This document shows positions 49,101 to 60,200 of a stretch of 64,000 nucleotides of DNA, one piece after another; the stretch's first letter is position 1, and every line of letters begins with the position of its first letter. The DNA lies in NCBI RefSeq assembly GCF_040807025.1, contig NC_090953.1, forward strand, positions 21,622,997 through 21,686,996, written 5' to 3'. The translations under genes and the position numbers were made by a program. Under the pieces are notes generated by a model. The model had not been told where the DNA came from. It saw only the letters and a list, made by a program, of their open reading frames with translations, and did no database searches. This DNA is from Struthio camelus. Lineage: Eukaryota > Chordata > Aves > Struthioniformes > Struthionidae.

Positions 49101-52100
49101 CACCTCAGCTTCATGTACTGATGGCAACAAAGGCAATAGTATAATGGAGCCTATTATTGCAGTAGGAGGCAGAGATGCACAACAGCTAGAAGGATAAAGA
49201 GTTATTTAAAATCACGAAGTGCAGCGTAAAAGAGTGAGGCAGCAAATCATTGCTGAGAATGAAAACATGAATAGTACATGCTGCATAACAGAAGCACATT
49301 ACGGCCTCACTTCCTTCATGTGCAGATAGTTTGAGCAGCACCTCTAGTGCCCTCTCCAAAATGAGAGATCTCGGCAAACAGCATTAGGTGAAAAATAGTT
49401 GGCCAGAATGTTTTCAGAAATACAGTCCTTTTTGTCAAGGAGCATCAAATCATCCAGCTCCAAACCTCTCCTGTCGGAGAGAGGGAACGTTAGTAGGAAA
49501 ATTCTGTAGGTTTACAGTTGGATTTCTACTGAAAGAAAAAGCTAGTTATAGAAAACTTCCCAGTAATTTTGGCACTCAACAGTGTTACAAGGGACATGGG
49601 GGGAGGGGGGGAAGCTTTCAGTCGCTCTTCCTATATTAGATGATGCCATGAGCTAGTTTAGTGTGATCATATGGAAGATGTCTGCTTATACTAAGAGCTC
49701 TTTGGCAGCCTGGAGATTCTCCTAATCCCTGGAAATGAAGAAAAGATCTAAGAGAAAGAGGTCTAAACAATCGAAGTTTCTAAAATGGAACACTGGTTAC
49801 CCTATCAGTCCACACCTACGCCACCTGACGGTGCAGCGAGGTAGGAGAGTGTCCTTCTGTGTCACTTCCTTCACTTTTGAAGAAACCTTGGGACATAAAT
49901 TTAACAGAAAGGGGTAGAAAGAATGTATTTTGAACTGGAAGCTCTAGAGAGGGGACTGAGAAGATTCACGGATAGGACAAAGCAGATGGAAAGCAGAAAG
50001 CTTGCTTTGTCTCTGTAAAACTGAGGAAAGGGTTCCTGGAAGCTAATGCAGGCACCATATGGGCCCTCCTGGGCCCTGAGCACCTCGGCTTATGCTTATG
50101 CTGGTGCCCAAGAGCCTTCAGGGCTAGCCTGTTTCATGTGCCACAAAATACAAAGTTGTCACTAAGGTCTGTTGAGAACAAGGCTGCAAGTGTAAGGCAC
50201 GTGTGTGCCATTAGAACAATTGTACTTAAGAGATTGGTGCTAAAAACACAGCTGGCAGCTTGTATTAGTAGGGTTAATCTGTTATCCAAAGAGACGACGC
50301 ATACATCATGGAAGAATCCGTGACCTCCCAGAGGGAAGCTGACTGCTAATTTGACTAGGATGCTCCAAAAAGTTTTTTGGGCACTTCACAGCCTCTCCTC
50401 TACTGATTTATCATCTCATATTCTATTGAGGTATCTCACCTCAATTTGCCCTTGACAGTTCAGCCTCTCTTAGACTTTCTACTACCCATTTGTAAAATCC
50501 CAGAGTCACAATATTATCCTTCCTCCAAAAAAAAAAAAAAAGAAGAAAGCCTGTGCCAGGGAGCCTCTGACCCACAGGGTGCTGGTCAGGCAGCAGAAGG
50601 GCTGCGACTGCTACTCCTGTGGCCACTGGTTCTCTGTGCTCTCCAGCTCTCTGCTGTCTCCCAGATGCTAGCCCTATTGCTGCAGGAACCGTCTCTGTTA
50701 CACACGCGTGGCCCATATTACAGCGGGGCCTCTGATTGGAGGCAGCAATGTATTACCTCTAAATAGAAAAATACCACTGCTAAGGGAACAAAGACTTTCA
50801 ATTGAGATTAACGTTTTATTGCTTGGGCGGTAGGTATCAAAGGGCCTTATGGCTCTTCTGGAGGCCCTTCAGTCCAGCCTGATTAAAATCAGCACAGCTG
50901 TTCCCCAACTGGTTTTAAGAGTGCTTCCAGCAAGCACCACTTCCTGCAGTCACTGTCTGTCTTCTGGACGCCCCGCCATCCTGCTCTGCTCAGCTCACAC
51001 ACTTGCTCTTCCTCCTCCTCTTTCCCCTGCTGTGTGTTTGGGTTCAGACCTAGCAGTTCCCATCCCTGCATCCTCCCTGCACTTTCCAGCAACAACCTTT
51101 GACACAAAAGAGCTGGGGGGAGCAGGGTGGGGAGGTTACTAGTAAAAGAAATGAAATTGTGCAGAAGAAAGGATGTTGTGAGTGTGGGAGATGTCAAGTT
51201 CCTTTTGCTCTGCTGTCCCCTTGACGTGGGCTTGGGCACACAGGAGAGCGCAGCTCTGGCAGGTTCTTCCTGTGTGGACGTCCAGCGATGACTGCTGTAG
51301 CCAGCTGACCCCTCCTCTGCCTCCTCGGGGCTGCTCAGCAGGGGGGCAGGACAAGTCCTTCCTCACAGGGGCCTCTGTATGGGTGGGAATCATTCCTTTC
51401 AGGCAGTGAGGACTATACCACCAGCAATGGGCAGTTACTTGTTTCTGCCTCTGCTGTGGCTGATGGGGTACAGAAACCTTCAGTAGCAGCAGAGGGGTTA
51501 GGAGGGGCTGAGGACTCGGGTCTCTAATTGCACCTGGTGGTGGCCAATAGAGGGTGCACGTTTAAAAAGAAAGATATGAGGTTCCTTGTGCTGAAGAAGC
51601 CAGGGCAGCAGGGCTGGAGTAGCTGCTCTTCTGCTGCAGAGCTTCAGGCAGGTGATCCGTCTGAGTGGGAAGCGAAACAGCAGTCACAGAAATGGAGTTC
51701 AGAGCCTGCCTCAGCTCCTTTGGTCGCTCTCTGACCACTGCATGGACTGAGTCTCTTGCTGTGCTCTAGCCTGGGTTTTATGCCGTCCTTAGGATGCAGC
51801 TGCCACCTACAGAAGCTGCTTGCTCCAGCCTCCTGGAGGCTATGAGAGCTGTGAAGGGAGGACCTCGTTCCAGCAGCTGAAGTCTCAGAGAAGAGACTCT
51901 CTGCTTTCATCCCTGCCTACCTCCCGCGAGGGAAGCACAACTCATGCTTGCAGGACGGGCTGCCGGTGAGTGGCAGCAAAACTGCCTCCCTCAGCCACGG
52001 TCCGTGGGGGTGAAGGGCTGGCTCAGGCACCCCCTCTGTTTCAGGTTGTAGAGGGAGGGTCTCTCCCTGTAGGGTTGGTGGCTTCCCTCCTCCAGCAAAT

Positions 52101-55100
52101 GGGTCTCTGACAGTATTTAGACAGGAAGGCTGGAGTCTTCTGCTCCCCCCCGCTGACACCCTCCTGTGTTATGCCACTTAGGTCCTCCTGAACACACAGC
52201 TCTGGGGGATTCTTACTGCTCCTGACCCAAAGACCTTTGTCTAAGATAGAAGTTGCGGTGGTCATGTCTCAGACAGTTACTGGTCTCTAAGGAGGATGGA
52301 TACAGTTTTGAATGGTCATGAGCTTCAAGAGTTAGGTTTTATTTTGCTGAAAGCCTTATTCAGTGCAATACTTTAATGAGATCCAGAGCACACCCTTAAA
52401 ATCATTCTCTGTCCTTTGGATCACAGTGCAGATAATGAAGTATTAAGACTGAGCTAAAAACACAACTTGCTGTGAGCCAGGTCCCAGCTTGCCAGAAAAT
52501 GAAACCTGGAGAGTGGCTTGTCCTGTTGTGGAGGGAGGTTTCCATGCGTGACTGAAGACTGACAGGTGGGCCTGACCTGTCTTCATTTTAGAAGCATTTA
52601 ATAGCAATCAGCAGTTAAAAAGACCTTTAATACCGTCCATACTCCCCTTGCGCACCAGGGAATTGCAGTGCCTGGTGCTGAAGAGTTTAACTACAGTCAT
52701 TCTTGCCGTTTCACTAAATAGCCCAAATTTCTTTGTTGTGGGTGTGTGGAATGTGTTCCCTGCTGCCACTTCTCTCTGCCAGCGTGGAGCTCTCTGGGGC
52801 TGGGACATGCCCAAAAGCAGTGTCCAGCACTCAGCCCTCACGGCTTTTTTCCCTCTGCGTGTGAGAAATGCACGTAGTGGTACTGGCCAAATGGCACGTT
52901 CTCCTGCAGTGAATGAGGAGAGGAAGTGATCTGGCTTTCCAGGACCCGTGTGAGCAGAGGGCAGGTAAGCTCTACCTTCCTGAGAGGGAAAACGCTTGTT
53001 CCCAGAGGTTTAGGGCTGGCAGTTCAGCCAACAATGTCTGGGCTTGTAAAACCCCCGACGTAAGAAAGCTGAACTGTGCCTCCCTCTGCAGTTTTCAGCA
53101 GTGCATAGGAAAGAAGGCAACAGATGCCATCCATTTAAAACAAGCATGTCAGTAACAACCACAGCCTGAACCAAAACAGATGTCACTGCCATGGCTGTTA
53201 AGGCTGATATTTCACAGGCTGCCATGAGCGCTGCAGAGTGTAGCTTGAGGTTCCCCAGTTGCTCGTTGTACTTCCTGAAGCGAAGACCTCGTGCTCGCAA
53301 GTCAGACTCCAATTACTCTGCCAGCAGCACAAAATGGTCCTTCTTTCTCCTGACATCTCTGGGGAAAAACTCTGCATGCGCTTAGACTCTGCTAACTAGG
53401 AAAGGCAATTTTCAGACTCCTTAACAACAGAGCAGTACCAACAGTCCTGTAACCTGAAAATAGATGCCTGTTTTCAGAATATTAAAAGTTCACCATCTAT
53501 TTTTTTTTTATACAATGTATTTGGAAGTAAGCATGTTTACTGTACTGAATTTTGCCTTCCTCTGGTACTAATAAGCTCTTCCCAGCAAGACTGTTCTCCC
53601 ACGCGCAGTTTGGGCAGGATTCCATATGCCGGCACTTCCCTCACAATTAAAAATCATCTTAAAACACCTCAGAGCCTCTTTCCTTTGTCTGAAGGAAAAC
53701 TAAAATGCACTGAGCCCAGAATGAAGGTTTGAAAAGTAGTTTCTGCGATACTTGAACCTCCCCATGTACCCAGTCTGAACTTTAGAACAGTTCAAGTGCT
53801 ATCTCCAGATATTTATAAGACAGCATTATCTGATTTACTGAGAGTCTGCTGAGTGCTTGGGAAGGACTTCTAGAGGGGTTTCAGGCCGTGTACGTCTGTG
53901 TAAATGGCAGCTCTTGGAAGAGATTAAAACAAAAGTTTTGATTTCCTGAGGGAAAAATTATCAAGGCAATTTATTACTCGATTCACTGATAGCAACTCAA
54001 ACATCAGTCTGAGAGGATGAGAAATGTAAGGAATGTTATTTCTCAGTGAAGCCTTAGCATGGGTGAGGAACTGCCTTTCAGTATCTTTTGTGGCGCTGGC
54101 TCACGCAGCACGGACTAGCTGCCATACAGTTCGTGTTAGCAGCCCGAGAGAGCCAGATGCGCTTCCTTCCCCGGTTTTTTCCCTCTGGCATTTATTAATC
54201 TACTTATCTTGATACTAGGTATTTTGTGCAGTGATTACAAACAATATGCAGTCAAAAGTGAGGCTTAAAGACTACATGGTGCACTGAGGCTATTTTACAA
54301 AAATCAACAAGAAATCACATGAATTAGATGTGTACAAGCTAAGCTTGCACTGTGTCTCAAACCATGCAGGATCAAAACAAAATATTCAGTCATATTCTTA
54401 CTGAAATACCCAACCTGCCTATGTATCAGGAACTTATGTTCTTAATTAATTTACAGCGCACCTAATACCAGTGGCTTTTCTGCAGTGGCACAAGGAATGG
54501 AGAAATGTGACTGCTTGTTTTTTTTTCTTACAGATTGTCCAACATAAATTTTACAAACTCTTTTTTTCATTTTGTTGCTGAGAATACGCCGATGTCAAAT
54601 CTGCTTTGTGTTCTTTTTAATCGGCTGCCTCAAGCTACGCCATTGACATAGTCCGTGAACAGGTATTACTTATCCTACCCATCTCTGTAGATTCACTTGT
54701 GCCTCTTAGACTATTGCTATATTGGACTGACCTTAATTTCTTAAATATTCTACAGCCATTTCCCAAGTCTTTGTTCTTAATCTCCGAAATTCACTCATGT
54801 GGACAAAAACTTCAGTTGCTTTGTTATTTTTTAAATCTACTACAGCTAAGTACAAAAATTAAGCTTTACTCTCCTCCTTGAATGATCTCTCACTGCCCTA
54901 GACAGGAGAACTGTGTCGAATTTGCTGGATTGGAGCCCTACACACACCAGTCACACAGAAGTCTGTGGGTAGCCAAGATTAAGAGACATTTTACTTCAAA
55001 CTGTTATGCCAACCTGCTTCTCCTGTAGAGGAATGTATGGAAATGGTGTGGGGGCTCCCCATGTGCTCCCGCTGTTGTCTTTCATCTAGCCTTATAGAAA

Positions 55101-56917
55101 AGAGGGGAAGACAAAAGAAAGGGACAACTAGAAAAGCAGTCTTGCATTAGATTGGGTACTCTCTTTTAGATCGTACTGTTCTGGAAGACAGAGCTGAGGG
55201 CATTCTTTAGTCCCGTCTTTTCCCATAACAAGACGGCTTTCTGTGTTTGAAGGCTGAAGCATGGTGAACAATACAGAAATTCTCTCTGCGTAGCGACTGC
55301 CTTTTACAGAGCGAGTGCAAATTACTTCCCTCTGTTGGCATTCTCTTCCTCGCTAAGACATTCGCGTTTAGCCTGCTTCTGTCAGCTCCAATTACAAAGC
55401 AGCCATATCTATCCCTGTTTTTCCTCTGGGTAAGCCCACTGCTTCAATTTGACTTCTTTCAGGACATTGGACCCCAGCTGGGAAACCGAGAAGGCATTCA
55501 GCAAACAGCAAAAACATGTTTCTTAGATGGTGACACAACACCTTAAAGGAGTCTGTGATTTTAACGTTCCTTTCAGATTCAAAAAGAATCGCAAAACAAA
55601 TAGTAAGCAGAACAGTGGGATAACCAGCTGCTACTAAGCAAATCAAAACAAAATTTCCAATATAAATCAGTTTCAAAAAGCCAAACGCTAAGTGGCCAAA
55701 CATTCTATTAAAAACAAAGATATATATCGGATTTGCTTTACAAAAATTGTCTTATATGTAGGAAGGGCACAGAAAAAATGAACATTTGGCGATAAAGGAT
55801 TTAGCATGTGTACAAGAAACATTCCATACTCCCTAAAATCCCTTTCCTTGGGTGTACCTGATCCACCAAAGTTAGCCTTCGGCCAACAGCGGAAGATAAC
55901 CAGAAGTCATTTTGCCACCGGTATCCTGTAGGTTCAGCCCTGCAAGACTCGAGGTTTCTTTCAAAAAAGAAAACAAGTGGGTCAGTGGCGGTGCAGACGT
56001 CCCTGGAGATGCACCTTATCTGATTTTGTGGAGGGACAATGCTGCCATCGCTTGTCTGCCAGCCCTTCATCTACTCACGGCTGCACCTCCAGGCCCGGAC
56101 AGCAGAAGCTGCTGCAGGAAGCCCCTGGGGGCCAGCGCATGTCCCCACGGCCGCCGGAGCAGCACGCAGCGAGCCGCCCTCTGCGCTCGGCCCCGGCCCT
56201 CGCTGCTGCTTAGAGCATTGTGGTGAGCAGCCATCCAGCGAGGGCAGAAGCCATAAACGACACCGTTCAAGGGAGCGGACAGCGTTTGGCATCCTGAGCG
56301 TGCTTTATGCCCCCGACCTGCTCGAGGGACAGGGGTCGGGGGCAGGCCGCGGGCGGGTTGCCCACCGCTGGCCGCGCGCCCCTGCGCTCCCTCAGAGGTG
56401 CGCCCGGCAGCGTTGCCGCCTGGACGCTGAGCAGCCAAAGGGCGAGAGGATGCTGCAATTCTGGGTGCTCAGCAGTTTTGAATAAAACTTCTGCAATCAG
56501 CGTGTCATTGAGCCACAGCTCAGGGAAGCGAGGGCCAGCGCAGGTCCAAGGGGAAGTGGGGGCAGCCAGGGGCCAGCGGGTCACGGCCACCTTTTCGGTG
56601 GCTTTTTCCTTTTCCAGCCTTTCCCTTTTCCACCTTTTTCCAGCTTCTAGCTGGGAAAAGAAACCACAGTTTGAAAGGAAGAAAAGAGAATAAAACGTGA
56701 AAAGGAAAGAGAAACCTCCCGAAGCAAATCCAACATCAGATCAGCGGCGGCGGGGGGGCCTGAGGCGACAGCGCGCGCGGTAACGACGGTAACGGCCGCC
56801 CCGCGCGCCGCAACGCCGCTAACGGCCGCCCCCCCGCCCTGCCCCGCCCCCAGTCCGGCCCCACGGTCCTAGCACCACCCCTCGCCCCGCCCCTCCCCAT
56901 CACGTGGGGCGCACGCA

Positions 56918-56931
56918 CCCCCCCCCCCCCC
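56918..56931. repeat. C homopolymer run in IREB2 promoter
   Basis: Fourteen C in a row next to the CACGTG box. It may form an i-motif/G-quadruplex and is prone to sequencing error. Confidence 0.85.
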
Positions 56932-56991
56932 GCGGCCCCGGCCAATAGGCGGCGCCGATCGCGCTGAGGCCCAAGGGCTCGAGCCCCCGGG

Positions 56992-57143
56992 TCTCGCGAG
57001 AGCGCGGCTCCGCCCACCTGCTCCCGCGCTCCTCCCCGCGCCGGGTCTCGCGAGAGCGCACGCGCCTTCCCATCTGCGTCTCGCGCGAGCTGCGGCGCCT
57101 GGCGGGGCGGGGCGGGGAGGGGCAGGGCGCGGGTCTCGCGAGA
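56992..57143. promoter_or_regulatory. Cluster of TCTCGCGAGA palindromes
   Basis: Perfect copies lie at 56992-57001, 57046-57055 and 57134-57143, each preceded by GGG; a degenerate copy (TCTCGCGCGAGC) is at 57079-57090. TCTCGCGAGA is an established promoter element of TATA-less vertebrate genes, bound by Kaiso (ZBTB33) and related factors. Being palindromic it can drive either strand. Three perfect copies within 152 bp is a high density. Confidence 0.85.
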
Positions 57144-57208
57144 GCTGGCGGCGGCCCCGCCCGCGCCCCCCGCTCCCCTGCCCAGCGGAGCTAATATGGT
57201 TGCCGGCG

Positions 57209-57227
57209 ATGGACCCTGCCAGGCCAG
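57209..57227 (+). CDS. IREB2: IREB2 coding exon 1
   Basis: Only 19 coding nt: MDPARP plus the first base of Gly7; donor CAG|GTCAGT. The start was chosen because it joins in frame to exon 2 and has G at -3 and +4. The ATG at 57196 does not join in frame. A very short first coding exon is usual for this gene. Confidence 0.88.
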
Positions 57228-60200
57228 GTCAGTGGCGGCGCCGCCGCCTCCCGCCGCGGCGCTCGCGCTCCGGGGCCGCCGCCCGGCCTAGCGGGGCCCG
57301 GCGGCGTTCGGCCTGGCCTCCGCCCCTCGGCGGGGCCGGCGGCGGGCAGCGGGCTCGGCCCGAGCGCGGCGGCGGCGGCGACTCCCCCCCCCCCCCAACC
57401 ACCCCGGGCCGCCCGCGGCGGGGGGGAGGGCGGAGCGGGGCGACCTCGGCCTCGGCCCCGGCCCGTTACCGCCCCCGCCGGCCCCGCTTCGTTCCGCCGC
57501 GCCGGGGCCGCCCGTTATGGCCGGCGGCCCTCGCCGCGGCGGACAAAGGGGCGGCGCGGGCCCGGCGGCGGCGGCGACCGGCGGCGGCCGCCTCGTGCGC
57601 CTGTACTGAGGTGACAGCGGCCTTCCTGTAAGCGCCTTCGGCTGCTGGAGACAGTCGTCACCCTGGCCTCCTCTTGCGAGGCTTGTTCTTGTTTCTTGCT
57701 TGCCTGTCGCTGCCCCGGCCCTTAATGCTTCATTTTTGTACTGTCTTATGGCCTGTGTTCCTCATCTGAGCCGGTAAGGTACCGTTTATCCTCTTTCGTA
57801 GGTGTCGCAGTGAGACAGTAAAGGTCACATTTGTATTTAGGCTTCTAAATGTGCAAGTAGGTGTGTCTACTGCTGTGCTCTTGGAGTTCACTGGAGTTGC
57901 ACAGCTGTATGGTCAGGTGCCTTAATCCATTTAGAAGCCTTTCTATATTTGATTTACTTGTAGTCCTAGGAGAAAACTATTTTTGGTAAAATCAGAAATT
58001 AAAATCTGGTCTTATGAGTCCCTTATCGGTGCTTGAACCTTCTGTTCTGTTGTATCAATAACTTATTTATTTTTTTTCCCCTAGGAATCCCTTACCAGCC
58101 CATAATTGAAGCATTAGAAAACTATCCACAGAAGAAGTTCTACAATGTCTCAAAGCTTGGAGGCACCAAATATGGTAACAAAAGTTCTTAACAGTTGGTA
58201 ATCAGCATAGTACCGTTAGCAAACGTATGCTACTTACTGTACAATATTAGGGGGCACATGAGTACCTGGATTTTTAATAGGTGTATCTGAAAGTATATAA
58301 CTTTCCATCTGTTATTGCTGTATGAAGTTGAATAATATCAACTTCAGTTTGGGGGGTGGAGGAGGAAAAGAATATTGCTTGTAACTTTTTTCAGTTAGGG
58401 GGAGATTGACAGGTGTTACTGGAGTCTTAGGCAGTGCTTCAAATCAGAGTAATCTCTTTTGGAAACAATGAACTGACAGAAAACTGCTGAATGGTACTTT
58501 AAATATAAATATAGTTTTTAATATAGCTTTATGCTACTTCTTTGTATCCAAGTTTTACCTTCTTAGTAACTTCAGATAGCAGATAACTGTGTGCTGGAGC
58601 ATAGCTTCTATTGCAGCTGTTGCAGAAGGATGAGCTTTTGTGTTGCACAGAAGAGTGCTTAATCTCAGTGTAGCATTAATATGCCACTAAGTGATATGTG
58701 CCAAAAAGATTCTGATTGGGCCTCTGTGTCTGGATGCCTTTTAAAAAATGAATGTAAATATGTACTGAGGCAGGGGAAGGCATGTGGATGGAGAATAGCT
58801 ATAGATCAGTGTCACTTAGAATATGCTTTCCTCTTGTAGATAACTAAAGCATACTTTTGTTATTCTCTCCCTTTGTTTTCATATTAAACTCCTAAAATAC
58901 CTCCCTAAGGTGCATATTAAAGGTATTTGGGAATTTTTTTCAGTTATCCTGTTTTGTCAGGTCTGTATTACTCTCCTGTGTTCACAGGTTCATGATGCAT
59001 TTATTAACCAAAAAAGTTACTGATGGGTGTTTGCTGTAAACCAGTATTCGACAGCAGTAGTTACTTCCCTGTTGAAGGGAAGAGAGAGGGGAGCCCTTTC
59101 TAGTGGAGCAATGGCTGCTGCAGATTTTGTGCAACAGCTGTGCGTTCTTGCAGATTTCTGCTTCTTGTTAATAACTTGAATGAGAACATAAGCTGGAGGT
59201 AAAACTCTTCTGTTTGTGGCTTTGTACAGGAAGAAGCAGCAGAGTGGCAGTAACAAAACCAGTCAGTTCTGCTGCGGCTTTTGGAGATCTTGTGAATGGT
59301 AGTAGAAGTTGAAACAGAATACGTTGTTTTCTGTCTAGATGTGCTGTAAAGCTTCGGGCAGCAGCAGCAATTGTTAAAGATCTTCAAAGCAGGAATATGA
59401 AAATAGAATAGACTAGGTGTCTCTTCCGACAGGAACTTCTGTACAGAAGTTGGTAGCCTCATTGTTCACATAGTAGCAAGATACTAGTATGAAATAAAAT
59501 TGGAGCATAGTATTGGATAACGTTGGTAAGAAATCCAGCATCTGGAATTGCTCAGAGCATGTGTTGCTAGAGCATTAACTTGAGGTCTTGCCTGTTTGCC
59601 TGCTGTCTTGGGGCTTCTGACTGTACTCTGACAATAAGTGCCTGTTTAAGATAGTCAGATTTCTAATATAAATGTCAATTGACTTATTTACCAATTTGCT
59701 AGGGCGAGTCTGGTTTTTCTAGTGTTTACAGTCATTTTCAGTGATGAGGAAAATGGTAGCTAGAAGGACCTCAGAACCTCAGGGTGATTTAGGGTGGTGG
59801 AAGGGACATCCAGAGGTCCGGTCCAGGCTGCCCTCAAGGCTAGTGAGGCCTTTCCCCTTCGAGCTCTGCAAAGCTCCAAGGAGGGAGATTCCACAGGGCC
59901 TCTGGCCCCTGCTGCAGTGCGTAAGCATCTGCGTGGTGAGCAGTCTTTCTTGTGCCTACTGCGATGTCCCTTGCAACTGGCAGCTCTTTTCTGTCCTTTC
60001 TCTGTGCACTTCTGAAAACAGTCTGGCTCCACCTTCTCTGCAGATTTGTTAGCCTGAGGAAGGCTAGAGTTCATCCCCCCACTCAGCTTTGGATCAGCAC
60101 ACCCAGTTCCCTCAACCGTACCTGTATGTCAGGTGCTGCAGCCCCCAAACCATCTCTGGAGAGCGTCCACTGAAGGGCTCCCTATCTCTTGTTCCTCCAT

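Larger units (their letters stand above)
36611..56060. other. Intergenic DNA between CRABP1 and IREB2
   Basis: About 19.5 kb with no recognised exon. It holds weak repeat relics near 41.64 kb and 46.05 kb, a GGCT tetramer run (40891-40909), a G run (46499-46509) and an A run (50525-50540). One AT-rich block (44110-44420) has a composition suggesting a conserved element. Open frames here, including several of 100-170 codons, show no family features. Confidence 0.7.
56740..57208 (+). promoter_or_regulatory. IREB2: IREB2 CpG-island promoter and 5' UTR
   Basis: Extremely CpG-rich sequence extending through exon 1 to about 57620. Visible elements: two copies of TAACGGCCGCC (56790-56800, 56820-56830), an E-box CACGTG (56901-56906), a 14-base C run (about 56918-56931), a CCAAT box (56942-56946), three TCTCGCGAGA palindromes, and tandem GC boxes (GGCGGGGCGGGGCGGGGAGG, about 57101-57120). 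No TATA box is seen. The pattern is that of a ubiquitously active promoter; the start site is not fixed by sequence but probably lies between about 57060 and 57190. Confidence 0.8.

Noticed and set aside
55392..55703. 103-codon minus-strand frame with hydrophobic segments resembling membrane helices
   Set aside because: No family recognised, no supporting splice or promoter context. A T-rich (on that strand) codon composition easily gives hydrophobic translations.
56067..56693. Several overlapping 100-150 codon frames on both strands before the IREB2 promoter
   Set aside because: All are low-complexity, GC-driven and mutually overlapping, without domain similarity. A divergent noncoding transcript is possible but not shown by sequence.
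57209..57631. Open frame continuing from IREB2 exon 1 into intron 1 for about 140 codons
   Set aside because: The donor at 57228 and the in-frame exon 2 at 58085 explain the start. The continuation is Arg/Pro/Ala-rich and due to absence of stops in GC-rich DNA.
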